Notes: a model not told the origin generated them from the letters alone. DNA of 64,000 nt from Thiodiazotropha sp050305635 (GCA_050305635.1 JBNLFS010000020.1:1-64000), one strand, 5' to 3'. Shown: positions 45,467 through 55,227, numbered from the stretch's first letter. Numbers and translations: made by a program.

Positions 45467-46015
45467 CGGGTTGTTATCGTTCGGTTAGTAGGTTTCGTAT
45501 GCGGGTTGAACGGGGTTGTAGCATGAGGACGCGTGACCCGGGTTCCGCTTCGCTGCATCCGGGCTACGTCTCGATGGAAACCGGGTCATGTATGGGTAGC
45601 CCGAGTGAAGCGAAGTGGAACCCGGGATCCGGCAGAATGCGAAGCACTGCGGGATAGTGCAATCCCTCCGGACGTCTCCCTTCGCCCTGGGTGCAGAGAT
45701 CCACAGCATGGCCATGCTGACATGACGCCAGTTATTGGGGTCCGGAAAATCATTCATTTGGATGAGGTTCCTGGGTAGGGACAAGGGGCAATGCCGATGT
45801 GTGCAACGAGCACCCTAACCCATGACTCAAAACCGTTCCTGGCAGCAGATTCTACGGCTGAGAATCATGGGCGATCAGGGGTTCTTTTGAATCCGGAGTG
45901 ACGAAAGTCACAGCCGCCGGGTTCACTTCCTCATAGGACGTTCAACAGGCTCAACTTACCCTGGCATATAACCGATGTGTCGCGGGACGGGGCTTAACCT
46001 TGAGGAACCGGCAGA
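45467..46015. other. Intergenic region with dispersed-type inverted repeat
   Basis: Beyond the inverted repeat at 45537-45626, the rest carries no gene. It includes the promoter of the exported protein at 46016. Confidence 0.45.
45537..45626. repeat. Inverted GTAGCCCG-type repeat
   Basis: CCCGGGTTCCGCTTCGCTGC (then ATCCGGGCTAC, to 45567) and GGTAGCCCGAGTGAAGCGAA (then GTGGAACCCGGG, to 45626) form an imperfect inverted repeat of about 31 bp arms. A single related arm (gtagctcgggtttgcgcagc) lies at about 33206. Such repeats are common dispersed elements in gammaproteobacteria. Confidence 0.65.
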
Positions 46016-46903
46016 ATGAAAACACAGAATAATGCGAAGCAGGATGGGAATCGTCGCTGGGGAAGGTCCCTGGTCATCGAGGTGTCTGAAGTTATGGTAT
46101 TCGCCCTGCTTCTCGTCTGGGGTGGCATGACCAACACGGTGCATGCCGCGGATGTCGGTACCGATGCCGGGTCTGACATGACGGCTGTTGTGACGGATCC
46201 GGGTATTCATGCCGATGCGGGTGATTCGATGGAGGAGCCGGCGCAATCCCGGATGCAATCGCCGCCCTGGCTCGCCGAAACTGACCGGCAGGTCAGGGGC
46301 GTGCCCCTGCCTCAGGAGTTCGGCGTTTCGGACGAGGATCAGGCGATGGCGGAGATCCACCTGGATCTGCGTCGTGGGGATGCGCCCCGTTACAGCCGTC
46401 TGATCAACTTCGGCGACTATGCCTATCTGCATCCTACCGACATCTACGACAACTCGACGCAGGACATGGGCGATCTGAATATCAACACCAACCGCTCGGT
46501 GATGATGGTGGAAAACCTCTCCTCGAGAACCGCCAAGGTGCGCTTTCAACTGGTTTCATCCAGCGATGCGAAAGTGCGCGTCGAGTATGATCTGGCGCTG
46601 CCGCCGGGTACCGGGGCCAATGTACTGCGCTTTCCTCTGGACTGGTCCACCTGGCCCCGGGGTGACCGTTTCATCGTGCACAGCGATGAGCCGGTCTACT
46701 TCAGCGGACATATGTACGTGGAGCAGTACCATGAGCAGTTCGACTGGGGGCACGATAACTACATGCATTCCAACCGCTCGGCCTATGACCGCCAGTTGGC
46801 GGTGCACCCGGTGGATTGCGGCAGCGAGTACGCGGGCAACGAATGGCTGTGCCAGGTGTCCGTTGCCCAGACCCCCTGGTCGGTTCAGCTCACCCCGCCC
46901 TGA
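46016..46903 (+). CDS. Exported protein of unknown function
   Basis: The 295-residue protein has a signal peptide with a long N-region (hydrophobic core VMVFALLLVWGGM, cleavage near VHAADV). The mature part has an acidic, low-complexity start. A beta-rich domain follows, with NLSSRTAKVRFQLVSSSDAK and later FIVHSDEPVYFSGHMYVEQYHEQFDWGHD, and two cysteines near the C-terminus. No family was recognised. It is convergent with the end of the decaheme operon and separated from it by that operon's terminator. Confidence 0.6.
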   Translation: MKTQNNAKQDGNRRWGRSLVIEVSEVMVFALLLVWGGMTNTVHAADVGTDAGSDMTAVVTDPGIHADAGDSMEEPAQSRMQSPPWLAETDRQVRGVPLPQEFGVSDEDQAMAEIHLDLRRGDAPRYSRLINFGDYAYLHPTDIYDNSTQDMGDLNINTNRSVMMVENLSSRTAKVRFQLVSSSDAKVRVEYDLALPPGTGANVLRFPLDWSTWPRGDRFIVHSDEPVYFSGHMYVEQYHEQFDWGHDNYMHSNRSAYDRQLAVHPVDCGSEYAGNEWLCQVSVAQTPWSVQLTPP

Positions 46904-46929
46904 GCCGCAATGAGTAATGATGGCCTGAG

Positions 46930-46963
46930 AAAAAACGCCGGACCCCGAGAGCGGGGTCCGGCG
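46930..46963 (-). terminator. Intrinsic terminator of the decaheme cytochrome operon
   Basis: An 11-bp perfect stem (CGCCGGACCCC at 46936-46946 with GGGGTCCGGCG at 46953-46963) encloses a six-base loop. On the minus strand it is followed by six U residues (46935-46930). It lies 42 bp after the stop of the last cytochrome gene and should end that operon. Confidence 0.9.
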
Positions 46964-47004
46964 TGCCTGGCGTTCTGGGTCACAACTCTGCGGATTGACA
47001 ACCG

Positions 47005-49182
47005 CTAGTCATTCGGGTCAGGCGCGGGAGGCGGGAAGTTGACCAGTTCATGACTGTCGTAGAGATCCGCGATTCGGTCCTCGCCGTGACATACGGTGCA
47101 CTGACGGGGATCGTCCAGGGTGGTTGCATCGAAGGTACCGCCCATGAGCAGCATGTGCACGGCCGCCGCCGCCTCGGCCTGGATCTTGGCGGGATCCACC
47201 GCCGGGAAATCCGCCGGTATCGCATCCACGTCCGTACCGTGACAACCGCCGCACACCACTTCGTTGGGAGTTCTCCAAACCGGCGTGCCTTCGGTGTTGG
47301 TATGGCAGATCATGCAGTTGTTGGCCGCCTGGGGGAAGGTGATGTAGGACCAGTCGTGATGCTTCAGATCACCGGTGGCGCTGGCGCTGTGCACCGCGTG
47401 CACCCGGTTGCCGATGTAATCGCCGTAGTTGCCGGAGAGATCGTGACAACCCAGGCAGTGGTCGGTGTTGAACGGGGCGTGATGCGGATGCGCGCCCTCC
47501 AGGTGCATCACGGTGTCGCCGTGACAGTTGGTGCAGGCGCTGCCCGAGACCTTGTGCTCGACCGTATCCGTGTTCACCTGGAAATTGATCACCGTGCTCG
47601 AGGCGGTGACGAAGTCGCTGGCGGAGACGGCCCCGTAGTCCATGCCTTCGAAGCGCACCATGTAGGTGCCGGGCGTCATATTGGCCGGTATCGCCATCAA
47701 CTGGTAGGAGAAGCCGCTGGCGCCGCTGGTGACCCTTGGGTCGTCATTGGGGGTGGGTACCCCGCTGACCAACTCGTTGACGAACAGGGGATGGCCCTGG
47801 GTCGGGGTGCCCGCAAGCGCCGGGTCGGTGCTGGAATTCGTGGTCAGCACCGGAACCGCATCGGAGCGTGGGCCGTAGACGTAGAGGTTGGCGGTCGACA
47901 GGCCGTTCCCGGATGATCCGGTGGCTTCCTGGTCGGCGGTGTAGCGGGAGCCGTCCACCGGGCCGGATGCATCCGCCAGGGTGACGGTGACGACCGGGGT
48001 CTCACCGGCGACATAGTAGCTGCCATTGGCCGGCGGGGTCATGCGGATGCTGACCTCGAACTCGGAGACCAGGTTGGCTTCCGGCTCGGGATCGTGAACG
48101 ATCATGACGCCACCACCAAGGCCGCTGTCGACACCGTGACAGACCGTGCACTCCGAGTCGTCGGTGAGGGGACCGACGAATCCGGATGTGTTGTTGCCGT
48201 GGTTGTCACCGGTGATGAAGTTGACACTCTCATGGCAGGAGCCGCAGTTTTTCATGGTCGGGACCTGATAGGCCAACGCCGCCTGGGGGGCATCGTCCGT
48301 GTGGCACTTGCTGCAGGTGTTGATGTGCTGGGGATAGGTGACGTGGGAGAAGTCCACGCCGTCTTCGAGCAGGGCGAACGTCCCGGCGTCATGGATCCGG
48401 TGAATCATGTGTGCCAAGTCGCCTTCACCCTCGTTGCGCGACGCCATGTAGTTCACGTTGTGGCAGTTGTTGCAGGACTTCACCTGGGTGTAGCCGCCCC
48501 CGTGACCTACGTCGCCGATACGCGCGCCGTGACAGCTCTCGCAGGCTTCCGTGGTGACCATGTCCGCTCCGGAGCTGCTCAGTTCGCTGCCCGGATTGGA
48601 TTGCAGGAAATCATAGGAGGCGTTGACCGCGTTGGCGAAGGTGTAACGCACCCCGTCGATGGTCTCGCGCCAGCGCGCTCGCAGGGTGACCCGGATCACG
48701 TTGGGGGAGGCGGCGAGGGTGTTGCTGCAGACATAGCGGTATTCGCCGGTTGCGGCATCCAGCTGGGTGAGGGTGCCCGGTAAGGGCTCGGTCATCGGCG
48801 TGCCGCTTTCGCTGATCAGCTGGTTCCAGGCGTCGCCCTCGCCGGAGGCCGGGTCGGCGGGTACCAGTTCAGACACGTAGAGACGCAGTTCGTAGGCGTC
48901 CTGGTAGACGTCCACGCCGTTGCCTTCCCCGTCGGTGAGGAAGAAATGGATGCTCAGGCTGCCGCTGGCCGCATCATAGGCAACCGTGTTGCTCAGATCG
49001 AGCTGCGGGTTGAGCGGCACGATGTCGGAAAGGATCACCGCATCCTGCCCGTCCTGGCCGTCCAGGCCATCCACCCCGTCCGATCCGTCACTGCCGCTGT
49101 TACATGCGCTGAGTGCTAAGAGTGATAGGTACAGGGTTAGCCAAAGCGGCCGATGAAAGGTCCGGCTCAGTCGATTGCTCAT
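47005..49182 (-). CDS. OmcA/MtrC-type decaheme outer-surface lipoprotein cytochrome
   Basis: The 725-residue protein has a lipobox (LLALSACNSG), an Asp/Gly-rich linker (DGVDGLDGQDGQD) and ten CxxCH heme motifs: CESCH, CNNCH, CSKCH, CGSCH, CTVCH, CTNCH, CLGCH, CMICH, CGGCH and CTVCH. The layout of beta domain, five hemes, beta domain, five hemes fits the MtrC/OmcA family, which displays hemes outside the cell to reduce or oxidise minerals, electrodes or partner cells. ATG 49182 was chosen because it yields the lipoprotein signal. It is the last gene of the operon, 146 bp after the barrel gene, and is followed by a strong terminator. Confidence 0.92.
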   Translation of the reverse strand: MSNRLSRTFHRPLWLTLYLSLLALSACNSGSDGSDGVDGLDGQDGQDAVILSDIVPLNPQLDLSNTVAYDAASGSLSIHFFLTDGEGNGVDVYQDAYELRLYVSELVPADPASGEGDAWNQLISESGTPMTEPLPGTLTQLDAATGEYRYVCSNTLAASPNVIRVTLRARWRETIDGVRYTFANAVNASYDFLQSNPGSELSSSGADMVTTEACESCHGARIGDVGHGGGYTQVKSCNNCHNVNYMASRNEGEGDLAHMIHRIHDAGTFALLEDGVDFSHVTYPQHINTCSKCHTDDAPQAALAYQVPTMKNCGSCHESVNFITGDNHGNNTSGFVGPLTDDSECTVCHGVDSGLGGGVMIVHDPEPEANLVSEFEVSIRMTPPANGSYYVAGETPVVTVTLADASGPVDGSRYTADQEATGSSGNGLSTANLYVYGPRSDAVPVLTTNSSTDPALAGTPTQGHPLFVNELVSGVPTPNDDPRVTSGASGFSYQLMAIPANMTPGTYMVRFEGMDYGAVSASDFVTASSTVINFQVNTDTVEHKVSGSACTNCHGDTVMHLEGAHPHHAPFNTDHCLGCHDLSGNYGDYIGNRVHAVHSASATGDLKHHDWSYITFPQAANNCMICHTNTEGTPVWRTPNEVVCGGCHGTDVDAIPADFPAVDPAKIQAEAAAAVHMLLMGGTFDATTLDDPRQCTVCHGEDRIADLYDSHELVNFPPPAPDPND

Positions 49183-49328
49183 GATGCTTCTCCTCCGCAA
49201 GGTCTTGTCATGGGCAGGTTCATCAAGCGGATGCCAGCAGGGCTGGAAACAGCCCGGATGACAAACCTGCCAGAGGCCGCGTTTGCCCATTCCGGGTCTC
49301 GACGGCTGCGTTGTGTTGTCCATCCCTG

Positions 49329-51509
49329 TTACTGGAATTCGTAGCGCAGGGCGACGAAGCCCAGGTAAGTGGTGTTGTCCTGTGGCGCCGTACCCAGAGA
49401 GAGCAGGGTCGGCAGGGTGTTTACGGTGCCGTCCTGGGTCCAGTCGGTTTCCGCGAAACGTTCGTAGCGGTACTCCGCGCGCAGCGAGAGCTGTTCGCTG
49501 ATGCGGTAACTGCCGTGCAGGCTGAATGCGCTGAGCCGTGACCTCAGATCCGGCAGCGAGGGTGCGTTGTCGAAGCCGAGTTCCCCGGTGAATTCGGAGT
49601 AGGTGTAATCGGCGCCCAGCTCGAGCTTGTCCGGTATGGCGGTCCAGTCCAGGCCGATGCCGACGGTGTCGGTGCGGTTTTGCGACGAGGCGATCCAGAG
49701 GTTGTCGGGATCGGAGTAGAAGAGTTTCTCACTGCCCTTCTGATCGGAGCTGAGTTCGTCGTAGGTGTAGTAGGTCGACGCGGACAGGTTCTCATCAAAG
49801 GTGTAGGAGAGACTGAGGGTCGAGACCAGGCCCTTGGCCTCCTGCAGACCCAGGTAACTGTGATCATAATCGTCCTTGACGAAGTCCAAATCGAACCCCA
49901 GGGTAAGAGTCTCGTAGGGGGTCATCGACAGCATCACGCCGAATGAATCCCGCTGCCGGTCGGTCATGGTGAGGACCCGCATCAGGGGATTGTCGTAGTA
50001 GTTCGGATTCGGGTTGTCGAGCAGTGGGTCGATCTGCGACAGGGGCACATAGGACGAGACGTCCCGGTCCGAGTAGGCATACTTCAGGGTGGTTTCGAGC
50101 CGATCCAGGGGCTGCAGTTTCAGCTTGCTCCAGAGGGTCTTGTCCTGGGTCTCCTCGGCCTGCACATAGGTGCGTTCCATGCGGTCCAGGTCGTAGCCGC
50201 CGGACAGGGTAATGCGATGCGGGAAGCGGTAGGCCGCCTTCAGGCGGGTCAGCTCCTGGGTGTAGCTGTAGGGACGGTTCTGCCGTTGTCCCCCTGAGGC
50301 GGTATCGGTCACCACATAGTCGTAGACATGGACACTCGAACCGTTGTCCCGATCGCTGTAGGTATGACTGGCGTCGATGCGCAGGCGCGGCAGGGGACGG
50401 GCATTGAGTTCGACAGCCGCCAGGGTGGTGTCGACCTTGCCGTCCAGACTGTTCGCCGGCAGTGCCGAGGTCGCGATCGAGGGGTTGATGGTGTAGGGCA
50501 GGTAGTCCTGGTCCTGGGTCATGCGCCCTCGCGCCAGGCGCGCGCTCACCCGGGTGGTCGGGGTCAGCTGATAGGCGAACAGCCCGCTGAGCTGGTGAAA
50601 CTCGTTGTCCGGCGCTTCGGCCATCCGGCCATAGGCGGTGTCGCTGGTGGCCTCCTGGTAGGGGTTGCGCCAGACGATGGCATCCTGATCGTTGTTGAAG
50701 AAGGAGCCGGAATAACCAATCTCTGCCTGGAACCGCTCACCGGTGTAACCCAGGTTGATCCCGAGTTCATCGGTCTCATATTCAAACGCGACCGGAAGGT
50801 AGACCGTCTGGTTGAAACCGAAGGTTGCGCCCAAATCCTTGATGCCGTCTTTCTTCTCATGCCGGGCAAACCCGGAAACCTCCCAACGTTTCGCCGGTAA
50901 CAGGCTGAAACGCGCACTGGTGCGGTCCCGTTGAGTCTCCAGAGGAATACGTCGCAGATCGGTGGTCAGATTGGGCATGTCGGTGGTGGTCGGACCGGAA
51001 ACCCAGTTGGCCGGCAGCTCGTAGCGTCCGTCGTTGCGGTCCAGGTAGGGTGAGTAGGCGCTGCGCTCCCGGAAGTTTGGGATCTCGTGGTATTCGATGC
51101 CGATCGAATAGCGGCCCTGGCGACCGCCTTCGAGTTCGATGCGGCGGGACTCCAGGCCGAGATCCTGTGCGGCACCCTCGGCATATTCACCGTTTTCACC
51201 CCGATAGCGGAACTCGCCACCGGCGTTGAACAGCACGCCCTCCTCTTCGGTGCCGGTGTAGCGTCCGAAGCGGTAGTCGTCGTTGTTCTGGTAACCCGCG
51301 CCACCTTCCACCCAACCCGAGGTGCCGGTCTCGTCGGGACAGTAGCGACAGGCGGGTGGCTCAGAGTCGGAGTTTTCCTCGGCGCGCACAGGCGCGGCGA
51401 TCAACAGGGCGGTGAGCAGCAGGGTCCTGAACATCAGACTTAGCGGCAGACCCGTGGCGCAACCCGCGTGCTGCCCGATCCTGGATGAGTGTTTGAATCT
51501 TGTGTGCAT
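49329..51509 (-). CDS. mtrB: MtrB/PioB-type outer-membrane barrel for decaheme cytochrome
   Basis: The 726-residue exported protein has a signal segment (MFRTLLLTALLIAAPVRA). An early CRYC pair (about 54-57) follows, as seen in MtrB of Shewanella, where CxxC matters for assembly. Long alternating beta strands follow (for example RYSIGIEYHEIPNF, WEVSGFARHEKKDG, LSLRAEYRYERF) and end in an aromatic strand YLGFVALRYEFQ. MtrB forms a pore that insulates the periplasmic decaheme protein across the outer membrane. It lies 33 bp after the mtrA-type gene, confirming one operon. Confidence 0.92.
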   Translation of the reverse strand: MHTRFKHSSRIGQHAGCATGLPLSLMFRTLLLTALLIAAPVRAEENSDSEPPACRYCPDETGTSGWVEGGAGYQNNDDYRFGRYTGTEEEGVLFNAGGEFRYRGENGEYAEGAAQDLGLESRRIELEGGRQGRYSIGIEYHEIPNFRERSAYSPYLDRNDGRYELPANWVSGPTTTDMPNLTTDLRRIPLETQRDRTSARFSLLPAKRWEVSGFARHEKKDGIKDLGATFGFNQTVYLPVAFEYETDELGINLGYTGERFQAEIGYSGSFFNNDQDAIVWRNPYQEATSDTAYGRMAEAPDNEFHQLSGLFAYQLTPTTRVSARLARGRMTQDQDYLPYTINPSIATSALPANSLDGKVDTTLAAVELNARPLPRLRIDASHTYSDRDNGSSVHVYDYVVTDTASGGQRQNRPYSYTQELTRLKAAYRFPHRITLSGGYDLDRMERTYVQAEETQDKTLWSKLKLQPLDRLETTLKYAYSDRDVSSYVPLSQIDPLLDNPNPNYYDNPLMRVLTMTDRQRDSFGVMLSMTPYETLTLGFDLDFVKDDYDHSYLGLQEAKGLVSTLSLSYTFDENLSASTYYTYDELSSDQKGSEKLFYSDPDNLWIASSQNRTDTVGIGLDWTAIPDKLELGADYTYSEFTGELGFDNAPSLPDLRSRLSAFSLHGSYRISEQLSLRAEYRYERFAETDWTQDGTVNTLPTLLSLGTAPQDNTTYLGFVALRYEFQ

Positions 51510-51542
51510 CTTATGCCGTTCCCCTGATATTCCGTGTCACGC

Positions 51543-52541
51543 TCATCGCAAGGGCGAGACGCCGGAAGGATGGTTGGTGCCATGCATCTGGGAGTGGCAG
51601 TTCAGGCAGCCTTTGACGCTGAGGAACTGGGAGGGAATCCTCGAACCGTTGTAGCTGACACTGGGGTGGCCTGCCGGGGCATGGCACTGCTGGCAGAGCT
51701 GGGGCGGGCGTTTCTTCAGCAACGCCTGGAAATTGGAACCGTGACTGGCATGACAGAGAGTGCAGTCTTCCGCGGCGGGTTCGTGTTCCCAGAGAAACGG
51801 GCCGCGTTTCTCCGCGTGACAGGCGGTGCACTTTTCGCGCATCGTGGCGGCGATCTTCAGGCCGCCACCATCCTCGCCATGCACGTTGTGACACTCGCTG
51901 CAGGTCATCTGGCCTTCCCGCACCGGGTGGTGGGAGGCCTGGAAAAACTTCGCCTTCTGGTTGGCGTGACAGTCGAAGCAGACCTGCGCCTGGTCGGCGT
52001 GCTGCAACACCGGGTCCCGCGCCACATGGATCCGGTGGCAGTCGGCGCAAGCGACTTCGTTGAACTCGTGGCTGGAGCCCTGCCATTCGATCCGCTGGTG
52101 GTTCTGGTGACAGGTAAGGCAACGGTCGTTCTGATCCTTCACCGGTGTCCAGGCCTTGCGCCCGAAATTGAGGATAGGCGGTTTGACTTCGCCCTCCTTG
52201 GTGTCGACCTGATGTTCACCCCCCGGTCCATGACAGGTTTCGCACTGTTCGTTGGCGAACGGGGTGCGCGGGTCGGCGGCTACCGCATGACGGGTCTTGA
52301 ACAGGGGCATCACCGGATACTCGTTGTCCTCGTCGTGACATTTCAGGCAGGTGTCGGCGCCTTTCTTGGAGGGTTGCGCGGCCAGCACACGCGCAACGGT
52401 CTGTTGCGCCTCTTCGAGGGGCATGCGCGGATGCCCCGTCATGGATGCGTCGTCCGCGGCCTCGAGCAAAGGAGAAATCGACAACAGGAGCAGGAACAGG
52501 GTCAGCAACCCGCTCAGCCGTATCGGATGTAGATCGAGCAT
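51543..52541 (-). CDS. mtrA: MtrA/DmsE-type periplasmic decaheme cytochrome
   Basis: The 332-residue protein has a signal peptide (LLTLFLLLLSISPLLEA) and ten CxxCH motifs: CLKCH, CETCH, CLTCH, CADCH, CFDCH, CSECH, CTACH, CTLCH, CQQCH and CLNCH. The size, even spacing and HGPGGEH/NVHGEDGG-like loops match the MtrA/DmsE/PioA family, which threads through the MtrB barrel as a heme wire. ATG 52541 gives the signal peptide. It starts 50 bp after the first decaheme lipoprotein gene. Confidence 0.94.
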   Translation of the reverse strand: MLDLHPIRLSGLLTLFLLLLSISPLLEAADDASMTGHPRMPLEEAQQTVARVLAAQPSKKGADTCLKCHDEDNEYPVMPLFKTRHAVAADPRTPFANEQCETCHGPGGEHQVDTKEGEVKPPILNFGRKAWTPVKDQNDRCLTCHQNHQRIEWQGSSHEFNEVACADCHRIHVARDPVLQHADQAQVCFDCHANQKAKFFQASHHPVREGQMTCSECHNVHGEDGGGLKIAATMREKCTACHAEKRGPFLWEHEPAAEDCTLCHASHGSNFQALLKKRPPQLCQQCHAPAGHPSVSYNGSRIPSQFLSVKGCLNCHSQMHGTNHPSGVSPLR

Positions 52542-52591
52542 ACTCAGCTTCCTGTTGTCGTTTTCACTGCCATGCAGGGACTGCAACGCGC

Positions 52592-55054
52592 TCAAGGCAC
52601 GTGATGCACCGACTTGACGTCCACCGCCCCGCTGACGCCGTGGCATTCGTCACAGCGTTCGAACACCCGGCCGTCGAGCAGCACATCCTGCTGGTTCATG
52701 TCGAAGGCCGCATCGCCGATGCTGACCATGTGCTCACGTGCCGCTGCGCTATCGTGACAGCCCGCGCAACTCGCAGCTTTGGGTGAGATCACCGGCAACA
52801 GCAGGGGATCCACCAGGCTGTCCGCATTCGTCACCAGACTCAGCAGATCCGCATTGGGGTTGCCGGCGCCGGTCTGGGGATCGAACGTCGTGGTGCTGCT
52901 GCTGAGCACGCTGCTGCCGAGCCGTCCGTTGTCACTGCGATAGGAATCCCCCACATGACAGGTGGCGCAGTCCGAAACGATGCCCGGGTAGGCCACCTCC
53001 ACGCTGTAATCCTCCACCTCGCCGGGGGGATTGCCGTGGGTGTAGGGCGAAGCGCGGAAACTGCCGGCATGGATCCCGTGAATCATGGTTTTGAACTGGT
53101 AGGACTGGTTGAAGGTGCGTCCGTCGAAGGGACTGGTCATGGGGAATACCGGCAGTACATCCCCGTTGGGATCGGTCATCAGGGTGGTCGAAGCCCGGTT
53201 CGGATTGTGGCAGATGGGGCAGGCCTCAACGGTGTTGCGCGCACCCCGGTGGAAGGCGTTGGCCAGGGTATTGGAACCCGAGGCGGTGCCGAGCATGCCA
53301 TGACAGGCGTTGCACTTCTCGGTGGACACCACCTGGCGTCTGGGTATCAGGGTGCCATCGATGGCAAAGTCCTGATAGGTATTGAGCACCGGTATGTTGA
53401 CCCGGGTCAGCGGATCGATGGCGCCGGTGGCCACATTCAACACCCGGGGTTCCGTAACCTGGCCGATGCTCACCACCCGGGCGGTGCCATGGGCCTGTTC
53501 CGCCGAGTTGTCCGGCAGTGCCGGTAACGTCAGCGTGTAGTGATGGGTGCCGTCGTCAGCGCCGTTCACCGCCCGGTCGTTGACCGTGTTGGTGTAGTCC
53601 GCCACCGCGTTGGAGGCGCCGATCAGGTTCAGCGAGGCGACATACAGGCGCAGGTTGTAGAAGGTGTTGTCACTGCCGCAGTCGCCGTCGCAATCGGCGG
53701 TCAGGTCATAGGCGCTGCCGTCATTGGGGTTGGTGAGTGAATAACGCACCGTGACCTGACGGCTGGCGGCATCGTAACTCAGCGTTTCGATGTTGAACCG
53801 GTAGTTGGTCGAGTGTGCTTCGAGCTGATTGAAGTGCACGGTCTCGACGCTGGCGATGGTGGACGCCCCGGCGTGACACACGGAGCAGGCCGAATTGTCC
53901 GGCGTATTGTCCTCCATGACGAAGTCGAAGCCCTGGTGGTCGTTGAAGTCCACATCGTCATGACAGGCGCCGCAGGCCTGCTGGGTGGGTTTGCTCTGCC
54001 AATTGTCCCCCTGGGGGGTCAACAGGTTGCCCTCGCTGTCCCGCCTGGCGCCGTCGTGGCATTTTTTGCAGTTGCGCAGGTCCTGGGGAAAACCCACCTC
54101 GGAATAGTCGGTGAGCGCACCGTTGAATCCCCCCAGCAGGTAGGGCGTGGTCAGGGCGCGGCCTTTGTGGATCTTGTGGATCATCACCTTGAAGTCGATC
54201 ACCTCACCGGTCTGCGCCTCGGTGGTGCCCGGGTTGTGGCACAGCACGCAGTACTGGGGATCGATGCGTCCGCCGCCGTGCATCGCCAGTTGGTTATGAC
54301 ACTCGTTGCAGGCGCTGCGGTCGACCACGATGCGAGTGTCTTCGGCTGCAACGGGTACCGACCGGTTCTGCGCATCGAAACTGAAATCGTAATAGGGATT
54401 GAGCGCCACGATGGTGTTGCGATTGGCGTCGCGGATCTGCAGTTGGATGGCGATCCGGTGGGTCGCGGAGGGATCCCAGATGAGGGTGTCGGTGCCGGGC
54501 AGCGTCGCGGTGGTGATATCCGTGGAAAAGGTGTAGGTGTAGTAGCCTTCATCGCTGTGATAGACCAGGCTGGCCGGGGTTTCGGTGGTGGCCTGCCAGG
54601 CGCCCTCGGGAACCGCGGTGCCGGTGCGCTGGCGGTAGATGTAACTGACCCACTGATCCGCTTCCCCGGAACCCTCGACCCCGTAGTCGCCGGGGGTGCC
54701 CGGCACCAGCTTGGCCAGGGCGATGCGCACTTCATTGGTGGTCAGATCGGTGACCGGCTGACCGTCGGTAGTGGCGATGCGGAAGTTCACCACCGGCGGG
54801 GAGTTGAGCGTAACCGGGTTGACGCCCGAGGGCAGATCCGTGAAGGGATCGGAAGGTTGCTCGAGGGCCAGGGTGGCGTCCCCGGCAATGAGGTCTCTCA
54901 GGGTGACGCTTGCCGTTGACGAATCATCCCCCGCGCTGCCGCCATCGCCGATCACTCGGCCACCCTCGTCTCCACCACCGCAACCGGTCAGTGTGGCGGT
55001 CAGAATCAGGTACACAAGAAAAGATATGCCGTAACGGCGACGGACTCGGAACAT
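52592..55054 (-). CDS. OmcA/MtrC-type decaheme lipoprotein cytochrome (first gene of operon)
   Basis: The 820-residue protein has a lipobox (LILTATLTGCGGGDEGG) and ten CxxCH motifs: CNECH, CVLCH, CKKCH, CGACH, CSVCH, CNACH, CPICH, CATCH, CAGCH and CDECH. The domain order is beta, five hemes, beta, five hemes, as in MtrC/OmcA. It is about 95 residues longer than the last gene's product and clearly different in sequence, so the operon has two distinct outer-surface terminals. ATG 55054 was chosen for the signal peptide. Its promoter region holds a long hairpin at 55173-55226. Confidence 0.93.
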   Translation of the reverse strand: MFRVRRRYGISFLVYLILTATLTGCGGGDEGGRVIGDGGSAGDDSSTASVTLRDLIAGDATLALEQPSDPFTDLPSGVNPVTLNSPPVVNFRIATTDGQPVTDLTTNEVRIALAKLVPGTPGDYGVEGSGEADQWVSYIYRQRTGTAVPEGAWQATTETPASLVYHSDEGYYTYTFSTDITTATLPGTDTLIWDPSATHRIAIQLQIRDANRNTIVALNPYYDFSFDAQNRSVPVAAEDTRIVVDRSACNECHNQLAMHGGGRIDPQYCVLCHNPGTTEAQTGEVIDFKVMIHKIHKGRALTTPYLLGGFNGALTDYSEVGFPQDLRNCKKCHDGARRDSEGNLLTPQGDNWQSKPTQQACGACHDDVDFNDHQGFDFVMEDNTPDNSACSVCHAGASTIASVETVHFNQLEAHSTNYRFNIETLSYDAASRQVTVRYSLTNPNDGSAYDLTADCDGDCGSDNTFYNLRLYVASLNLIGASNAVADYTNTVNDRAVNGADDGTHHYTLTLPALPDNSAEQAHGTARVVSIGQVTEPRVLNVATGAIDPLTRVNIPVLNTYQDFAIDGTLIPRRQVVSTEKCNACHGMLGTASGSNTLANAFHRGARNTVEACPICHNPNRASTTLMTDPNGDVLPVFPMTSPFDGRTFNQSYQFKTMIHGIHAGSFRASPYTHGNPPGEVEDYSVEVAYPGIVSDCATCHVGDSYRSDNGRLGSSVLSSSTTTFDPQTGAGNPNADLLSLVTNADSLVDPLLLPVISPKAASCAGCHDSAAAREHMVSIGDAAFDMNQQDVLLDGRVFERCDECHGVSGAVDVKSVHHVP

Positions 55055-55172
55055 AGGGACTCCCCCACGCATTGCAAGACGGTTTGCCATGCGTGCATAT
55101 AATTGGCGAATGATTCCGGTGTACCGATAAACCTGAACGGCGAGGTCACACAATAAGGGCGGATCCCTGTGT

Positions 55173-55226
55173 ATTCGATAGGTGATTCATCTTCAATCAG
55201 GTGGCCGATGAAACACACTATCGAAT
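55173..55226. promoter_or_regulatory. Long inverted repeat upstream of the decaheme operon
   Basis: ATTCGATAGGTGATTCATC (55173-55191) pairs with GATGAA...CTATCGAAT (55206-55226), with an exact outer nine-base pair and small bulges inside. The loop is about 14 nt. It could be an operator or leader hairpin for the operon starting at 55054. Confidence 0.5.
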
Positions 55227-55227
55227 C

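Noticed and set aside
47050..48783. Long plus-strand frames across the last decaheme gene (47050-47916, 48094-48783)
   Set aside because: They are antisense shadows; the minus strand encodes ten CxxCH motifs in one frame.
55073..55090. Possible sigma-54 site (TGGCA...TTGCAA) before the decaheme operon
   Set aside because: The GG-GC spacing is eleven bases instead of the required ten, and the site is only about 20-35 bp before the ATG.
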